This document shows positions 34,758-42,562 of a DNA stretch of 64,000 nt, one piece after another. The stretch covers positions 1-64,000 of the forward strand of contig NZ_RCWA01000028.1 of assembly GCF_018448905.1 (NCBI RefSeq), written 5' to 3'. Origin of the DNA: Photorhabdus heterorhabditis (GTDB lineage Bacteria > Pseudomonadota > Gammaproteobacteria > Enterobacterales > Enterobacteriaceae). How positions within the stretch are numbered: the first letter of the stretch is position 1; the number at the start of each line of letters is the position of its first letter. The notes under the pieces are model-generated. The model was not told the origin of the DNA, searched no databases, and worked only from the letters and a program-made list of their open reading frames with translations. The position numbers and the translations under genes were made by a program.

Positions 34758-35210
34758 TCACTCAACTAATAATTCGCCCCACAGCTTAATCCAGGGCTGA
34801 GCAAAAATTTCCGGTTCTGCTTCTTCTACTGCATCCACCAGAAGAATTTCACCGATTCTTATCGCGCCTTGCTCTTGTAGCAACTCATCAAAAATGCGAC
34901 CGCCACCACAAAAATTCTCGTAACTACCATCACCCAAGGCGATAACGCCATAACGTAATTCCGGCTGATAACCTAATTCATCTCGCAAAGCGCAATAAAG
35001 TGGCTGAATATTATCGGGCAAATCCCCTTGCCCAGTCGTTGAAGTGATAACTAAAATCACATGATTAAGATAGGACTGCCACTGCTCCAGTTCCCCTTCT
35101 TCAAATACTTCTATCTCATGACCTTGTTGTTCAAGGATTTGCTGTGCTTCTTCTGCAACTGCCAGGGCATTACCGTAAACAGTACCAACAAAAATACCAA
35201 TTTTCGCCAT
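34758..35210 (-). CDS. yqcA: Flavodoxin YqcA
   Basis: Short-chain flavodoxin of the MioC/YqcA group. The FMN phosphate-binding loop GTVYGNAL is near residue 9-16. [12 protein letters not shown] and [14 protein letters not shown] contact the isoalloxazine. ATG 35210 gives 150 residues (149 in E. coli). The in-frame start at 35273 would add 21 unconserved residues. In E. coli yqcA adjoins truC. Here about 5 kb of foreign DNA separates them. Confidence 0.92.
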   Translation of the reverse strand: MAKIGIFVGTVYGNALAVAEEAQQILEQQGHEIEVFEEGELEQWQSYLNHVILVITSTTGQGDLPDNIQPLYCALRDELGYQPELRYGVIALGDGSYENFCGGGRIFDELLQEQGAIRIGEILLVDAVEEAEPEIFAQPWIKLWGELLVE

Positions 35211-35601
35211 AACTTCTGATCTCTTTTTAAAGGAACTATTAGTTATCCTCGCTGGCAACAACAGAAAACTCAACCCTTGCCAAATCAGGGATAATTACCT
35301 TACCAACTAAGCCGTCGCACTAAATATTGCCATTATTAAGCTTAATCTGTCATGTAAACAATATTTCATTAGCACTAATGACTAACGATATATCTGCCAG
35401 ACTAATTACAGGCAGTTGTACTGATCAATAGCGATGTTTATTCTACATAAAACGGTAACAGGTAATCATCAAACGCATTGTTATCTGTGACAACTATTAT
35501 GGAACAGCCAAAATGCAACAACATTAAACTCAGTTATTTATCCAATAATAATTTAATGTTAACATTACTTCTTGTAACAACTTTGTTCGATAACATTTAA
35601 C
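35211..35601. other. Gene-free stretch upstream of yqcA
   Basis: AT-rich intergenic DNA marking the left side of the yqcA/truC insertion. It must contain the yqcA promoter (minus strand), but I cannot assign -35/-10 boxes with confidence. No RNA gene, repeat or further coding signal was recognised. Confidence 0.5.
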
Positions 35602-36133
35602 ATGGAAGAATGCCATATACTCTATTTCAATAAAAATAATAGCCGAATGAGATTAATAGAACAATGTAGGCAAGCAATAAATATCATGAGATCAATCACC
35701 ATGTTTAATAATAAAGCCATCGTGCTTAGTGTGTTATTAAGTGCAGCAAATATTACCGGCTCATCGGGTCTGATGACTTGGGTAGATGCTGTACTTAAAG
35801 ATGGAGGTATGATTTTCAATGCCTACGTTCCTATTTTTTCCTATTTATTGGGATTATCTCTGGGATGTATGACCATATCCTTTTTTATTCAAAAATGAAT
35901 ATTGCATTTTTTAAAAAAATATTTTTTGATTATTGTTATTATTAGCAACTATAAACTGCATTCTCTTTTCAAGAGAAACAACTCTTATTCCAGTTTGGCT
36001 GGATTCTCTGCATAGAATATTATGGGCATATATAAATCTTTATATGTTTACAGAAAATGTTTATTTTATGACAAGCAGTAAAAATACTGACATCATACCC
36101 TATATTAGCCTGATAATACCCTTTTATTTCTAA
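35602..36133 (+). pseudogene. Small membrane protein gene, probably frameshifted
   Basis: Two consecutive open frames encode hydrophobic segments. The first (35602-35898, possibly starting at 35686 or 35701) has about two membrane helices (KAIVLSVLLSAANITG and PIFSYLLGLSLGCMTISFFI). The second (from about 35933, a different frame, to 36133) has two or three more. An ATG overlapping the first stop (35895) opens a third frame of 16 codons that ends just where the second begins. Runs of A and T between 35905 and 35930 are natural slippage sites. I read this as one gene, or a pair, broken by an indel. No family is recognised. Its end overlaps the MFS gene on the other strand. Confidence 0.4.
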
Positions 36134-37313
36134 AGTAAGTACTTAGTAAAGTAAAGAAAGTAAAAAGTATCAGTAATATCCAACTTAAGTTATAACCACC
36201 TGTAATATCTCTTAATATCCCTATTAATGGCGCAATAACAATCACAGCAACTTGATTAGCAGTCATAGCCAAACCTAAAGCAAATCCTATTCTATCTTTA
36301 GGGGCTGTATCTGCTATATAAGCTACCCATGGACCATACCAACCTACTCCAAAGAAACCAAGCAAGACCATAAATGGGAATAAAAAATAATAACTATCCG
36401 TTTTTAAAAAAAACAAAATGGTGATTCCAATTAAAGAACAAAATAAGCAACATAATACTTGAAAATATCTATTTGTCTTTGTTCTGTCACTCCAAGCAGC
36501 TAAGACTATTCTCCCTACAACCCCAGAAGCAAGAGCTGAAAATAATAAAGTCGCACCTATAGATGGAGAAATTTTTAGCTCCTCATAAAAATAAGAAATT
36601 AGATAAATGACTACACTATATTGGATGGATGTCAAGCAAGCACCAGACAACATAATATTAAACATAGCAGGTTCTTTAACCATTAATATTTTATTTCTGA
36701 TAGTCGATATAATATTAATGTGCTGTATTTTCTTTGTTTTTGGATCTTTGTCTTTATAAAATATAAAAAAGAGCATAGCCCCAAAAATAGCAATACATCC
36801 ACTAGCAAAGAAAGCAAAATGCCAATTAAAACGTATTGCCAAAAATGGCAGAATTAAACTTGCTAAGGCTCCTCCTAGGGGCAATCCTGCTTGTCTAATC
36901 CCCATAGCAAAACCTAACTGATTTTTTGGAAACCAATTAGAAACGGATTTGGCCCCACCTGGTTGCGCAGAACTATATCCAATCCCAAGAATAAATAAGA
37001 GAATAAGAATCGCATAATAGTTATCAAAAAACAGAGTAAAACATAGAGTGATCCCAACCAAGAAAACACCTATACTTACCACGTATTTTTCATTAAACCT
37101 ATCAAGTAATTCTCCAGCTACTAGTAAGCCAACTAATGGTGCAAGTTGAGCAGATGATACTAATAACCCAATTTGGAATGCAGATAACGACATCTGTTGT
37201 TGCAATAGTAGAGCGATAGAACCTATCCCTTGAACAAAAAAACATGCACATGCCTGCGTTATCGTAGCTATAAATAAAACCATCCATTTATAACTTTCAA
37301 TATTTTGATTCAT
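36105..37313 (-). CDS. MFS transporter of the accessory island
   Basis: Twelve-helix major facilitator, 402 residues from ATG 37313 (a GTG lies one codon earlier). The MFS loop motif is present as GELLDRFNEKYVV after helix 2, and helix 4-5 carries GIRQAGLPLGGALASLILP, as in the NarK/CynX-like and oxalate/formate-like branches. It is the last gene of a leftward operon (hydroxylase, racemase, MFS), 26 bp after the racemase. The context suggests export of the pathway product or uptake of its substrate. Specificity cannot be read from sequence. Codon use is AT-rich, unlike flanking core genes. Confidence 0.85.
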   Translation of the reverse strand: MNQNIESYKWMVLFIATITQACACFFVQGIGSIALLLQQQMSLSAFQIGLLVSSAQLAPLVGLLVAGELLDRFNEKYVVSIGVFLVGITLCFTLFFDNYYAILILLFILGIGYSSAQPGGAKSVSNWFPKNQLGFAMGIRQAGLPLGGALASLILPFLAIRFNWHFAFFASGCIAIFGAMLFFIFYKDKDPKTKKIQHINIISTIRNKILMVKEPAMFNIMLSGACLTSIQYSVVIYLISYFYEELKISPSIGATLLFSALASGVVGRIVLAAWSDRTKTNRYFQVLCCLFCSLIGITILFFLKTDSYYFLFPFMVLLGFFGVGWYGPWVAYIADTAPKDRIGFALGLAMTANQVAVIVIAPLIGILRDITGGYNLSWILLILFTFFTLLSTYFRNKRVLSG

Positions 37314-37339
37314 CACGAATTAACTATCCCATAAGATCT

Positions 37340-38200
37340 TTATAAAAAACCACTATATTCGTATGGAGAAGTAAAGTTATCAACCTTACTTTGTTCTGTT
37401 AAGAATAAAAATTTCTGAATTCCCTTTTGAGAGTTAATTTGGTTAATCGCCTGATAAAGAGAGTTGACAGCATCATAGGCAGGGTCCACCCACTCCTTAA
37501 CATTTTTAAAAATATACTTTAATTCATCTTTAATATTAGGAAAGTGAGTGCACCCTAAAATCACTACATCTACATTATCAACTTCTTCTTTCGTCATTGA
37601 TCTTAATATTAAACTTTCTATATCATTGGTTTCTAATGATATTCCTCTTGATTTCATCTCTGAGAAATTAACCAGCTCTGTTAAACCTAATTTTTTAAAG
37701 ATGAACTTATCATCAATTAACTTTGCACATATATTATTAACATATTCACTGTCAATTGTATTAGGTGTAGCGATCAGAAGAACATTTTTTTTTGAAGATA
37801 TCTGAAAAGCTTCTAAAATAGGAGGAAGAACTTTAATACAAGGCATTTTTAGTTTTTCTGTAAAACTATTACTCAATAAAGTTGATGCTGTATTACAAGC
37901 AATGATTAAACCAATTGGTTCAAATATTTGTACTGCTTGCTCTAATAGATCCTCTATTCTTTCTAGTAGTAAATTTCTATCCTTATTTCCATAAGGATAG
38001 AACTTATTATCAGCAATATAAACAACGTCAGCACCTAAAAAAAAATTCTCTATATATTTAGATACTGACAAACCACCAACTCCCGAATCAAAAATCAATA
38101 TTCTAGGAGAATCTGTGTTTATTTTTTCTATAGAATCTCCATTAGCGTTGTAAAATTCTATATTTTTTTTTCCTAAAATAATCGTATTTTCAACTAACAT
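37340..38200 (-). CDS. Glutamate-racemase-family enzyme (MurI paralogue)
   Basis: Cofactor-independent Asp/Glu racemase superfamily, 286 residues. The MurI hallmarks are intact: FDSGVGGLSV (37-46), ACNTAS with catalytic Cys102, and GCTHFP with catalytic Cys217. A MurI-type enzyme interconverts L- and D-glutamate. The N terminus has about 32 extra residues before the core. The location in an AT-rich island beside a hydroxylase makes a housekeeping role unlikely. It may racemise a pathway intermediate, supply D-glutamate, or back up MurI. AGAGG sits six bases before the ATG, and the hydroxylase gene ends 9 bp upstream. Confidence 0.85.
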   Translation of the reverse strand: MLVENTIILGKKNIEFYNANGDSIEKINTDSPRILIFDSGVGGLSVSKYIENFFLGADVVYIADNKFYPYGNKDRNLLLERIEDLLEQAVQIFEPIGLIIACNTASTLLSNSFTEKLKMPCIKVLPPILEAFQISSKKNVLLIATPNTIDSEYVNNICAKLIDDKFIFKKLGLTELVNFSEMKSRGISLETNDIESLILRSMTKEEVDNVDVVILGCTHFPNIKDELKYIFKNVKEWVDPAYDAVNSLYQAINQINSQKGIQKFLFLTEQSKVDNFTSPYEYSGFL

Positions 38201-38209
38201 AGGAACCTC

Positions 38210-39181
38210 TTACGCAATGATGGCTCGACTTCGAACAGATCCTCGCATTCCTCGAGATTTCTTTAAGTCAGTTGTAAAGACAACTCTTGCTAACCAACGT
38301 GCTTTTTCTCCGAAGAAAGGTTCATATGCATCCCTCGCGTGTACACATCTAAAGTTATCAATAAAGATACAATCTGAAGTATTTAAAACAATTGATTTCT
38401 TATTTTTATTAAAAAAATCAATTACTTTATTGACTGCATTTATTTCATCTAACGAATTGTTATCTAGGTTCAAAGCAGCAGCATTAATTCTTACATAAGG
38501 CTCTTCTTTTGCACCAAATAATATTGCCTGACCTTCTTCATCAACAATATTTGAAGTTGAATGAATTGGATTATGAGAAATATAAAACCTGTTCTGAAAA
38601 AGCAGAGCCTTTTCCCTGTCAGTAAGTTCAATACCATCAATACAAGAAATTGTTGTTGGTGCTTTTTCTTCATTTCGCATACAAACTAGTCCTAAAAACT
38701 CTGCTCTTGCTGGATGAAAGGCATCTTCTACATGAAACCCAAAATCTCTATTTGAACCACTGCTTGAATTAGGGACATTTTGTAATTCTTCGAAAGGAAT
38801 AATATTATTGTATATACTACCATTTCGTTGGGAGGTAAATCCTATACCTTCTCCTAATAAAGATCCGTATAAACCTAATAATATTTTCGCATCATTAATT
38901 TTATATCCATCTTCTAATTCTATTAATTTACTTGGAGTTGGTTGAACTCCATTAAGCAAAACAGGGTTATCTTTAACACAAATAGCAGCATATTTTTCAT
39001 GCCGTTTAAAATGATAAAACTCTTCTCTAATATTACGAGGCAATTCCTGTGCGAAAATTGGGGATTTTTCTAGAAAGTCATATTGATTATCTAATTTCTC
39101 ATCAAAAACAATATGATCTATTAAATCTTTAATCACTTTATTTTCACTTTGCCCAGGATTAATTTCCTTAATATGTGTCAT
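38210..39181 (-). CDS. Fe(II)/2-oxoglutarate amino-acid hydroxylase (VioC/AsnO-like)
   Basis: Clavaminate-synthase-like dioxygenase, 323 residues. The facial triad is visible as His150-X-Glu152 in FGFHVEDAFHPARAEFLG and the distal His281 in NFRCVHARDAYEP. Arg295, fourteen residues on, fits the 2-oxoglutarate-binding Arg. The HxE form and the EDAFHPxR/GLxCxRN and ISHNPIHS segments are typical of free L-amino-acid beta- or gamma-hydroxylases (VioC, AsnO, lysine hydroxylases) rather than TauD. The substrate is not predictable from motifs alone. It is the first gene of the three-gene operon with the racemase and MFS genes. Confidence 0.85.
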   Translation of the reverse strand: MTHIKEINPGQSENKVIKDLIDHIVFDEKLDNQYDFLEKSPIFAQELPRNIREEFYHFKRHEKYAAICVKDNPVLLNGVQPTPSKLIELEDGYKINDAKILLGLYGSLLGEGIGFTSQRNGSIYNNIIPFEELQNVPNSSSGSNRDFGFHVEDAFHPARAEFLGLVCMRNEEKAPTTISCIDGIELTDREKALLFQNRFYISHNPIHSTSNIVDEEGQAILFGAKEEPYVRINAAALNLDNNSLDEINAVNKVIDFFNKNKKSIVLNTSDCIFIDNFRCVHARDAYEPFFGEKARWLARVVFTTDLKKSRGMRGSVRSRAIIA

Positions 39182-39480
39182 CTTCCTACTCTAATATAGT
39201 TAATATAACAAAGTCCAGTTTGGTTCGGGTAATTTATATTTTTCGTTTTAAAACGAAACCAAATTTACATTTATTTACATTTTAATTTTCTCGATTATTT
39301 AATTTTATCTATAATTTTCAAAAAGATATATTTACCTTATGGAGAAATACACTTTTCTCAAACAGAATAAAAATATTTATAAAAATAATATATTAAATCC
39401 ATTTTTTAAAAAAATTACGCATTTTTTATTTAAATATTAACGTAATATTACACAAGGAAACTTATAATCTAAACAAGATA
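39182..39480. other. AT-rich region upstream of the hydroxylase operon
   Basis: Extremely A+T-rich DNA with long A and T runs, expected to hold the operon promoter. Several TATAAT-like hexamers occur by composition alone, so I do not name one. The composition resembles H-NS-silenced horizontally acquired DNA. No RNA or coding feature recognised. Confidence 0.5.
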
Positions 39481-39646
39481 AAAGCATGAATGAATGTTTA
39501 TTACTCAGCCAGCTATCAGTGCCTTATCCATATTAACGCTATTCATGCTGGCCTCTTTCGTTTACGGCGAATACTGGCTTTTTTTGTTGTTTCCGCACGA
39601 AGTATATTCAAGGTCAGATCATATACAAGCCAGAATTTCAGTAGTA

Positions 39647-39790
39647 TCACCACGATGGTAGCAAGCATCTTCGTTCATAAACACATCTAGAACCTAGTGT
39701 ACGCATTGACTTCCTTGTATCTTGGTGTAAACGCTGAGCTTGTGCTTCCATCTGTTCCAGTCGGAATTTACAGGCTTTCAGAATGAGCAT
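39647..39790 (-). pseudogene. IS200/IS605 tnpB (OrfB) N-terminal remnant
   Basis: Reading left from ATG 39790 gives MLILKACKFRLEQMEAQAQRL, the characteristic TnpB opening (short beta strand LKAxKFRL followed by xxEQxQxL). The frame then loses similarity and stops after 47 codons. The zinc-finger and RuvC parts are absent. Just upstream on the same strand (about 39792-39890) a second short frame ends ...IENNHLSCNIAERR, weakly like an IS66-type transposase tail. These are decayed insertion-sequence fragments, not functional genes. Confidence 0.5.
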
Positions 39791-40049
39791 ATTAATTCGG
39801 TGTGTCCTGTCGTCTTTCCGCAATATTACAGCTCAGGTGGTTATTCTCAATGCAGAAATACCCCTTCAACCGTTCCCGATATGCCGCCTTCCATCAGTAT
39901 GAAAGGCAGACAACCAGTCCGTCCCTAGGTCTCGTTTTCATTTTGCAGGTTTGTGTAACAATGCTCGGCGTTGTGAAACACTATTACGGAGCTAACGCCT
40001 CGTCGAAATCCCCCTCCCGCCTTGTGTCAGCAGGAGTACCCTTTCGAAG

Positions 40050-40238
40050 GAAAAGATGGTGAGTGAAGCGAGAGAATCTCCCCACAGCCTCCCGTAGAAC
40101 GGTACGTGAATCTCCCAATTCATATCGTTCCTATCAAGCAAGCACACCTTACTTTAAACAGAATTCGGGTTATTCTTACTTACCAATGAGCAAACAACCT
40201 CGGGTTCTTGGCACTTACCGTTCGCTTCGTTCTAATTA
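40050..40238 (-). mobile_element. Group II intron 3'-end remnant with domain V
   Basis: The minus strand at 40130-40097 forms a 34-nt domain V: an 8-bp lower helix GAACGATA with TACCGTTC (one A-C mismatch), a CG bulge, a 5-bp upper helix TGAAT/ATTCA and a GGGA tetraloop closed by T-G. A GGGAGG stretch and a second stem (domain VI-like) follow toward 40050. The triad position reads AAC rather than AGC and the helix is mismatched, so it is probably inactive. No reverse transcriptase is present. The remnant abuts the truC stop codon. Confidence 0.65.
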
Positions 40239-40979
40239 CTATACATATTCCAAATCAGGAATAATGCCTTGCCAGCCAAATTGTTGCACTAAATGTTGCC
40301 ACGACGCATCCCATTTTGCCGTAAGCGATAATTTTTCACCCGTAACAGGATGATTCAACTCAAGATGACTGGCATGAAGCATCAACCGATTGGTTTGATA
40401 ATGAGCGACAACACCTCTGTTTTGCCGTAAATCACCATGGGTCGTATCACCAATAATTGGATGACGAATATGTGCCATATGGCGCCTTAATTGGTGTTTT
40501 CGGCCTGTTTTCGGAGTCAACTCCAATAAACTAAAACGGGATGTAGGATAACGACCAATTTCCACCGGACATTCTACTGTTGCCAGCGGACGATAATAAG
40601 TGATACAGGGCTGAGCTTCTTTATCACTATCTGCAAATTTATCTGCAATCTTATCCAACTCTTCAACCAGAGCATAATCGATAATATCTGATTCCAACAC
40701 ATAACCGCGCACAACAGCATGATAAGTTTTTTGTAACTGATGATGTTCAAACTGTTGGGAAAGCTGACGGGCAACATCACTGGAAAGCGCCATCAGCAAT
40801 ACGCCTGATGTTGGTCTATCCAGACGGTGTACCGGGAAAACATGCTGACCAATCTGATCACGCAATGTCTGCATAACAAAAACCGTTTCGTGACGCGCCA
40901 ACCAACTACGATGAACTAACCAACCAGCCGGCTTGTTAACCGCCACAATATGATCATCCTGATATAACACTTCTAACAT
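40239..40979 (-). CDS. truC: tRNA pseudouridine(65) synthase
   Basis: RluA-type pseudouridine synthase modifying U65 of tRNA-Ile and tRNA-Asp. The catalytic motif HRLDRPTSGVLL holds Asp near residue 55, with KTGRKHQLRRHMAH and RLMLHASHLEL later. From ATG 40979 (MLEVLYQDDHIVAVNKP) it has 246 residues against 260 in E. coli. The C-terminal tail is about 13 residues shorter, ending where the intron remnant begins. It starts one base after the yqcC stop, so the pair is coupled. The longer upstream frame to 41135 lies inside yqcC. Confidence 0.93.
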   Translation of the reverse strand: MLEVLYQDDHIVAVNKPAGWLVHRSWLARHETVFVMQTLRDQIGQHVFPVHRLDRPTSGVLLMALSSDVARQLSQQFEHHQLQKTYHAVVRGYVLESDIIDYALVEELDKIADKFADSDKEAQPCITYYRPLATVECPVEIGRYPTSRFSLLELTPKTGRKHQLRRHMAHIRHPIIGDTTHGDLRQNRGVVAHYQTNRLMLHASHLELNHPVTGEKLSLTAKWDASWQHLVQQFGWQGIIPDLEYV

Positions 40980-40980
40980 A

Positions 40981-41313
40981 TCAGGCATTATCCTGAATAA
41001 ATAAGCGATCCAATACATGAAGATGCTCAAGCAGTTGCTGATAGCGACCAGTAGTCTCTTCTTTATAGGATTCCTCAAAATAAGGCGCAATAGCGAATGC
41101 CGTCGGTAACGCCAAACTCTGCTCCAATAACGCATACATTCTCGGAATTAATACCCACTGCAACCACTCTGCCGCCAGCATCGTATCAATTGAAAATGGT
41201 TCAACACTTTCAAAAGCTTCCGCTTTAGGTGGGTGATCCTGCCACAGGTCAATTTCCCTCATGGCTTCTTCAATTAATTGTAACGTATGCAGAATTTGTT
41301 TTTCAGTACTCAT
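40981..41313 (-). CDS. yqcC: YqcC family protein
   Basis: Conserved enteric protein of 110 residues (109 in E. coli) with the segment PFSIDTMLAAEWLQWVLIPRMYALLE that defines the family (DUF446). Predicted all-helical and cytosolic. Function not established. Coupled to truC downstream. csrB lies directly upstream in the same order as E. coli (syd, csrB, yqcC). Confidence 0.9.
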   Translation of the reverse strand: MSTEKQILHTLQLIEEAMREIDLWQDHPPKAEAFESVEPFSIDTMLAAEWLQWVLIPRMYALLEQSLALPTAFAIAPYFEESYKEETTGRYQQLLEHLHVLDRLFIQDNA

Positions 41314-41412
41314 ATTTTCAGCCTAATTAATAAGTATTTGCCCAAAGCGGCAAAACTGATAAGGATACCACTGATAACCCTTAAGCTGTAAATTTGCTTT
41401 TTCCATCAAACA

Positions 41413-41645
41413 TAAAGAGAAGGGAGCGAACAAGCGCTCCCTTTAAATTGATTATATAGCAATCCCGCTAATCGTTTGCTCCCTGCTCATTCCCTGACAA
41501 ATTGTCCCTTAATGGTCATCCTTACCCGTCATTTTTATTTATATTGCATACAATCCAGTTATGCATCGTGCCAGTCATACTGACCATCATCACCTAATCT
41601 ATCCCTGAGAGATTGTACGCAGAGACTCCTTTTCCTGCTGAGGAC
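41413..41645 (-). ncRNA. csrB: CsrB regulatory RNA
   Basis: Minus-strand RNA that sequesters CsrA. About ten GGA motifs occur (CAGGAAAAGGAG, CAGGGAT, CTGGAT, AAGGAT, AAGGGAC, CAGGGAATG, CAGGGAGC, CGGGAT, AAGGGAG). The 3' part TTGTCAGGGAATGAGCAGGGAGC aligns with E. coli CsrB, ending in a hairpin GGGAGCG/CGCTCCC (41421-41442). Location between syd and yqcC is the conserved csrB locus. The 5' end is estimated from GTCCTCAGCAGG. The RNA is about 235 nt, clearly shorter than the 369 nt of E. coli, with fewer GGA sites. Transcription likely depends on BarA-UvrY. Confidence 0.85.
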
Positions 41646-41785
41646 AGAATGAATTAATTCGATTTACGACACAAGTCATATAAGCGGAACCATTAAGCCA
41701 GTGAAAGGGGATAAAATCTGTAATTATTTATAGGCTATTGAAATAAAATAAAAATAATAAACCAATGTGAAACTCACCGAAGTAA

Positions 41786-41826
41786 ACATTGATATCTCTT
41801 ACATGAAGTGTAAGAGATATCTCACA
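41786..41826. promoter_or_regulatory. UvrY (SirA) binding site upstream of csrB
   Basis: TGTAAGAGATATCTCACA (41809-41826) is a near-perfect copy of the 18-bp UvrY/SirA palindrome TGTAAG-N6-CTTACA with one mismatch. A partial second copy, GATATCTCTTACA (41791-41803), lies head-to-head. The site is roughly 150-180 bp upstream of the estimated csrB start, the spacing known for csrB in E. coli. The pair also forms a 13-bp inverted repeat 29 bp past the syd stop. Confidence 0.75.
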
Positions 41827-41849
41827 AATACTAAGTTAAAACTCCAAGC

Positions 41850-42401
41850 CTAACAAATGAAGACAGGCTTAATTGCACCAAGAAACCCAATTAAATCGGT
41901 AAACAACGGAGTTCTTTTATCACTACCAAACTGCTCCAGGATCACTTCACCGGTCAAATTACACAGAGAAATAATACTCATATCTGAATCCACGGTCGCA
42001 ATAAATGCTGTTGGTGACAATTTTAGCCGTTTCTGTGTCACCAGATGCCCTATCAGGTTTTCCTGTAAACGGATAAAGTCCTCCTCGCTCCAGACCTGAA
42101 TCAAACTCAGCTGTTGACCTTCAAACATTGCCGTCATATCACCAGCTAATTGAGAGGTATAAAAATCATGAATTGCTGGCTGTAATTGGATATCCAATGC
42201 AACTTCAACTTTATTCAGCTTGTCTTCCGAAGGAAAAGGCTGAGGAAGCCAATAAACAATGTCATCACCAGTATGGGTAATACAAGGTGATGGCACATCA
42301 TAAAGCTCACTGCTGGCAGGTGCAGTTCCCGTTTCCTTCTGCCACAAATCAACATAACGACGGGTAAAATCAGCCAACGCCTCTGTAACACTAGAAATCA
42401 T
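41850..42401 (-). CDS. syd: Syd, SecY-interacting protein
   Basis: Peripheral inner-membrane protein that binds SecY and may check translocon integrity. At 183 residues (181 in E. coli), the blocks [27 protein letters not shown] and [33 protein letters not shown] are conserved. Divergent from queF, as in E. coli. The UvrY box and csrB lie just downstream. Confidence 0.94.
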   Translation of the reverse strand: MISSVTEALADFTRRYVDLWQKETGTAPASSELYDVPSPCITHTGDDIVYWLPQPFPSEDKLNKVEVALDIQLQPAIHDFYTSQLAGDMTAMFEGQQLSLIQVWSEEDFIRLQENLIGHLVTQKRLKLSPTAFIATVDSDMSIISLCNLTGEVILEQFGSDKRTPLFTDLIGFLGAIKPVFIC

Positions 42402-42562
42402 ATTATTTTCAACCAGTCACTGTTAGGAGGTACTTATGACATTATGTTAAACCAAATATTACGAATTAAAATGGTGAACAAATAAAATTCTGATAAAACC
42501 CCGTAGCCTGATAAACTTGAGCAATGACTGCGATCCACTATTATCAAATTTTGAGGAATAAC

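Noticed and set aside
40050-40238. A functional group II intron
   Set aside because: No reverse transcriptase, no 5' end, an altered triad position and a mismatched domain V helix.
39802-40353. Plus-strand open frames of 86-96 residues in the mobile-element debris
   Set aside because: They are antisense to the intron and transposase fragments or overlap truC. No ribosome site and no protein-like pattern.
40980-41135. 52-residue N-terminal extension of TruC
   Set aside because: It is yqcC read in another frame. The conserved TruC start is MLEVLYQDD.
41791-41821. 13-bp inverted repeat as a terminator for syd
   Set aside because: No U-tract follows, and the sequence matches the UvrY/SirA operator upstream of csrB, which explains the symmetry better.
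42403-42562. preQ1 riboswitch upstream of queF
   Set aside because: I could not find the compact H-type pseudoknot pattern with an A-rich tail at the ribosome site. Enteric queF genes usually lack one.
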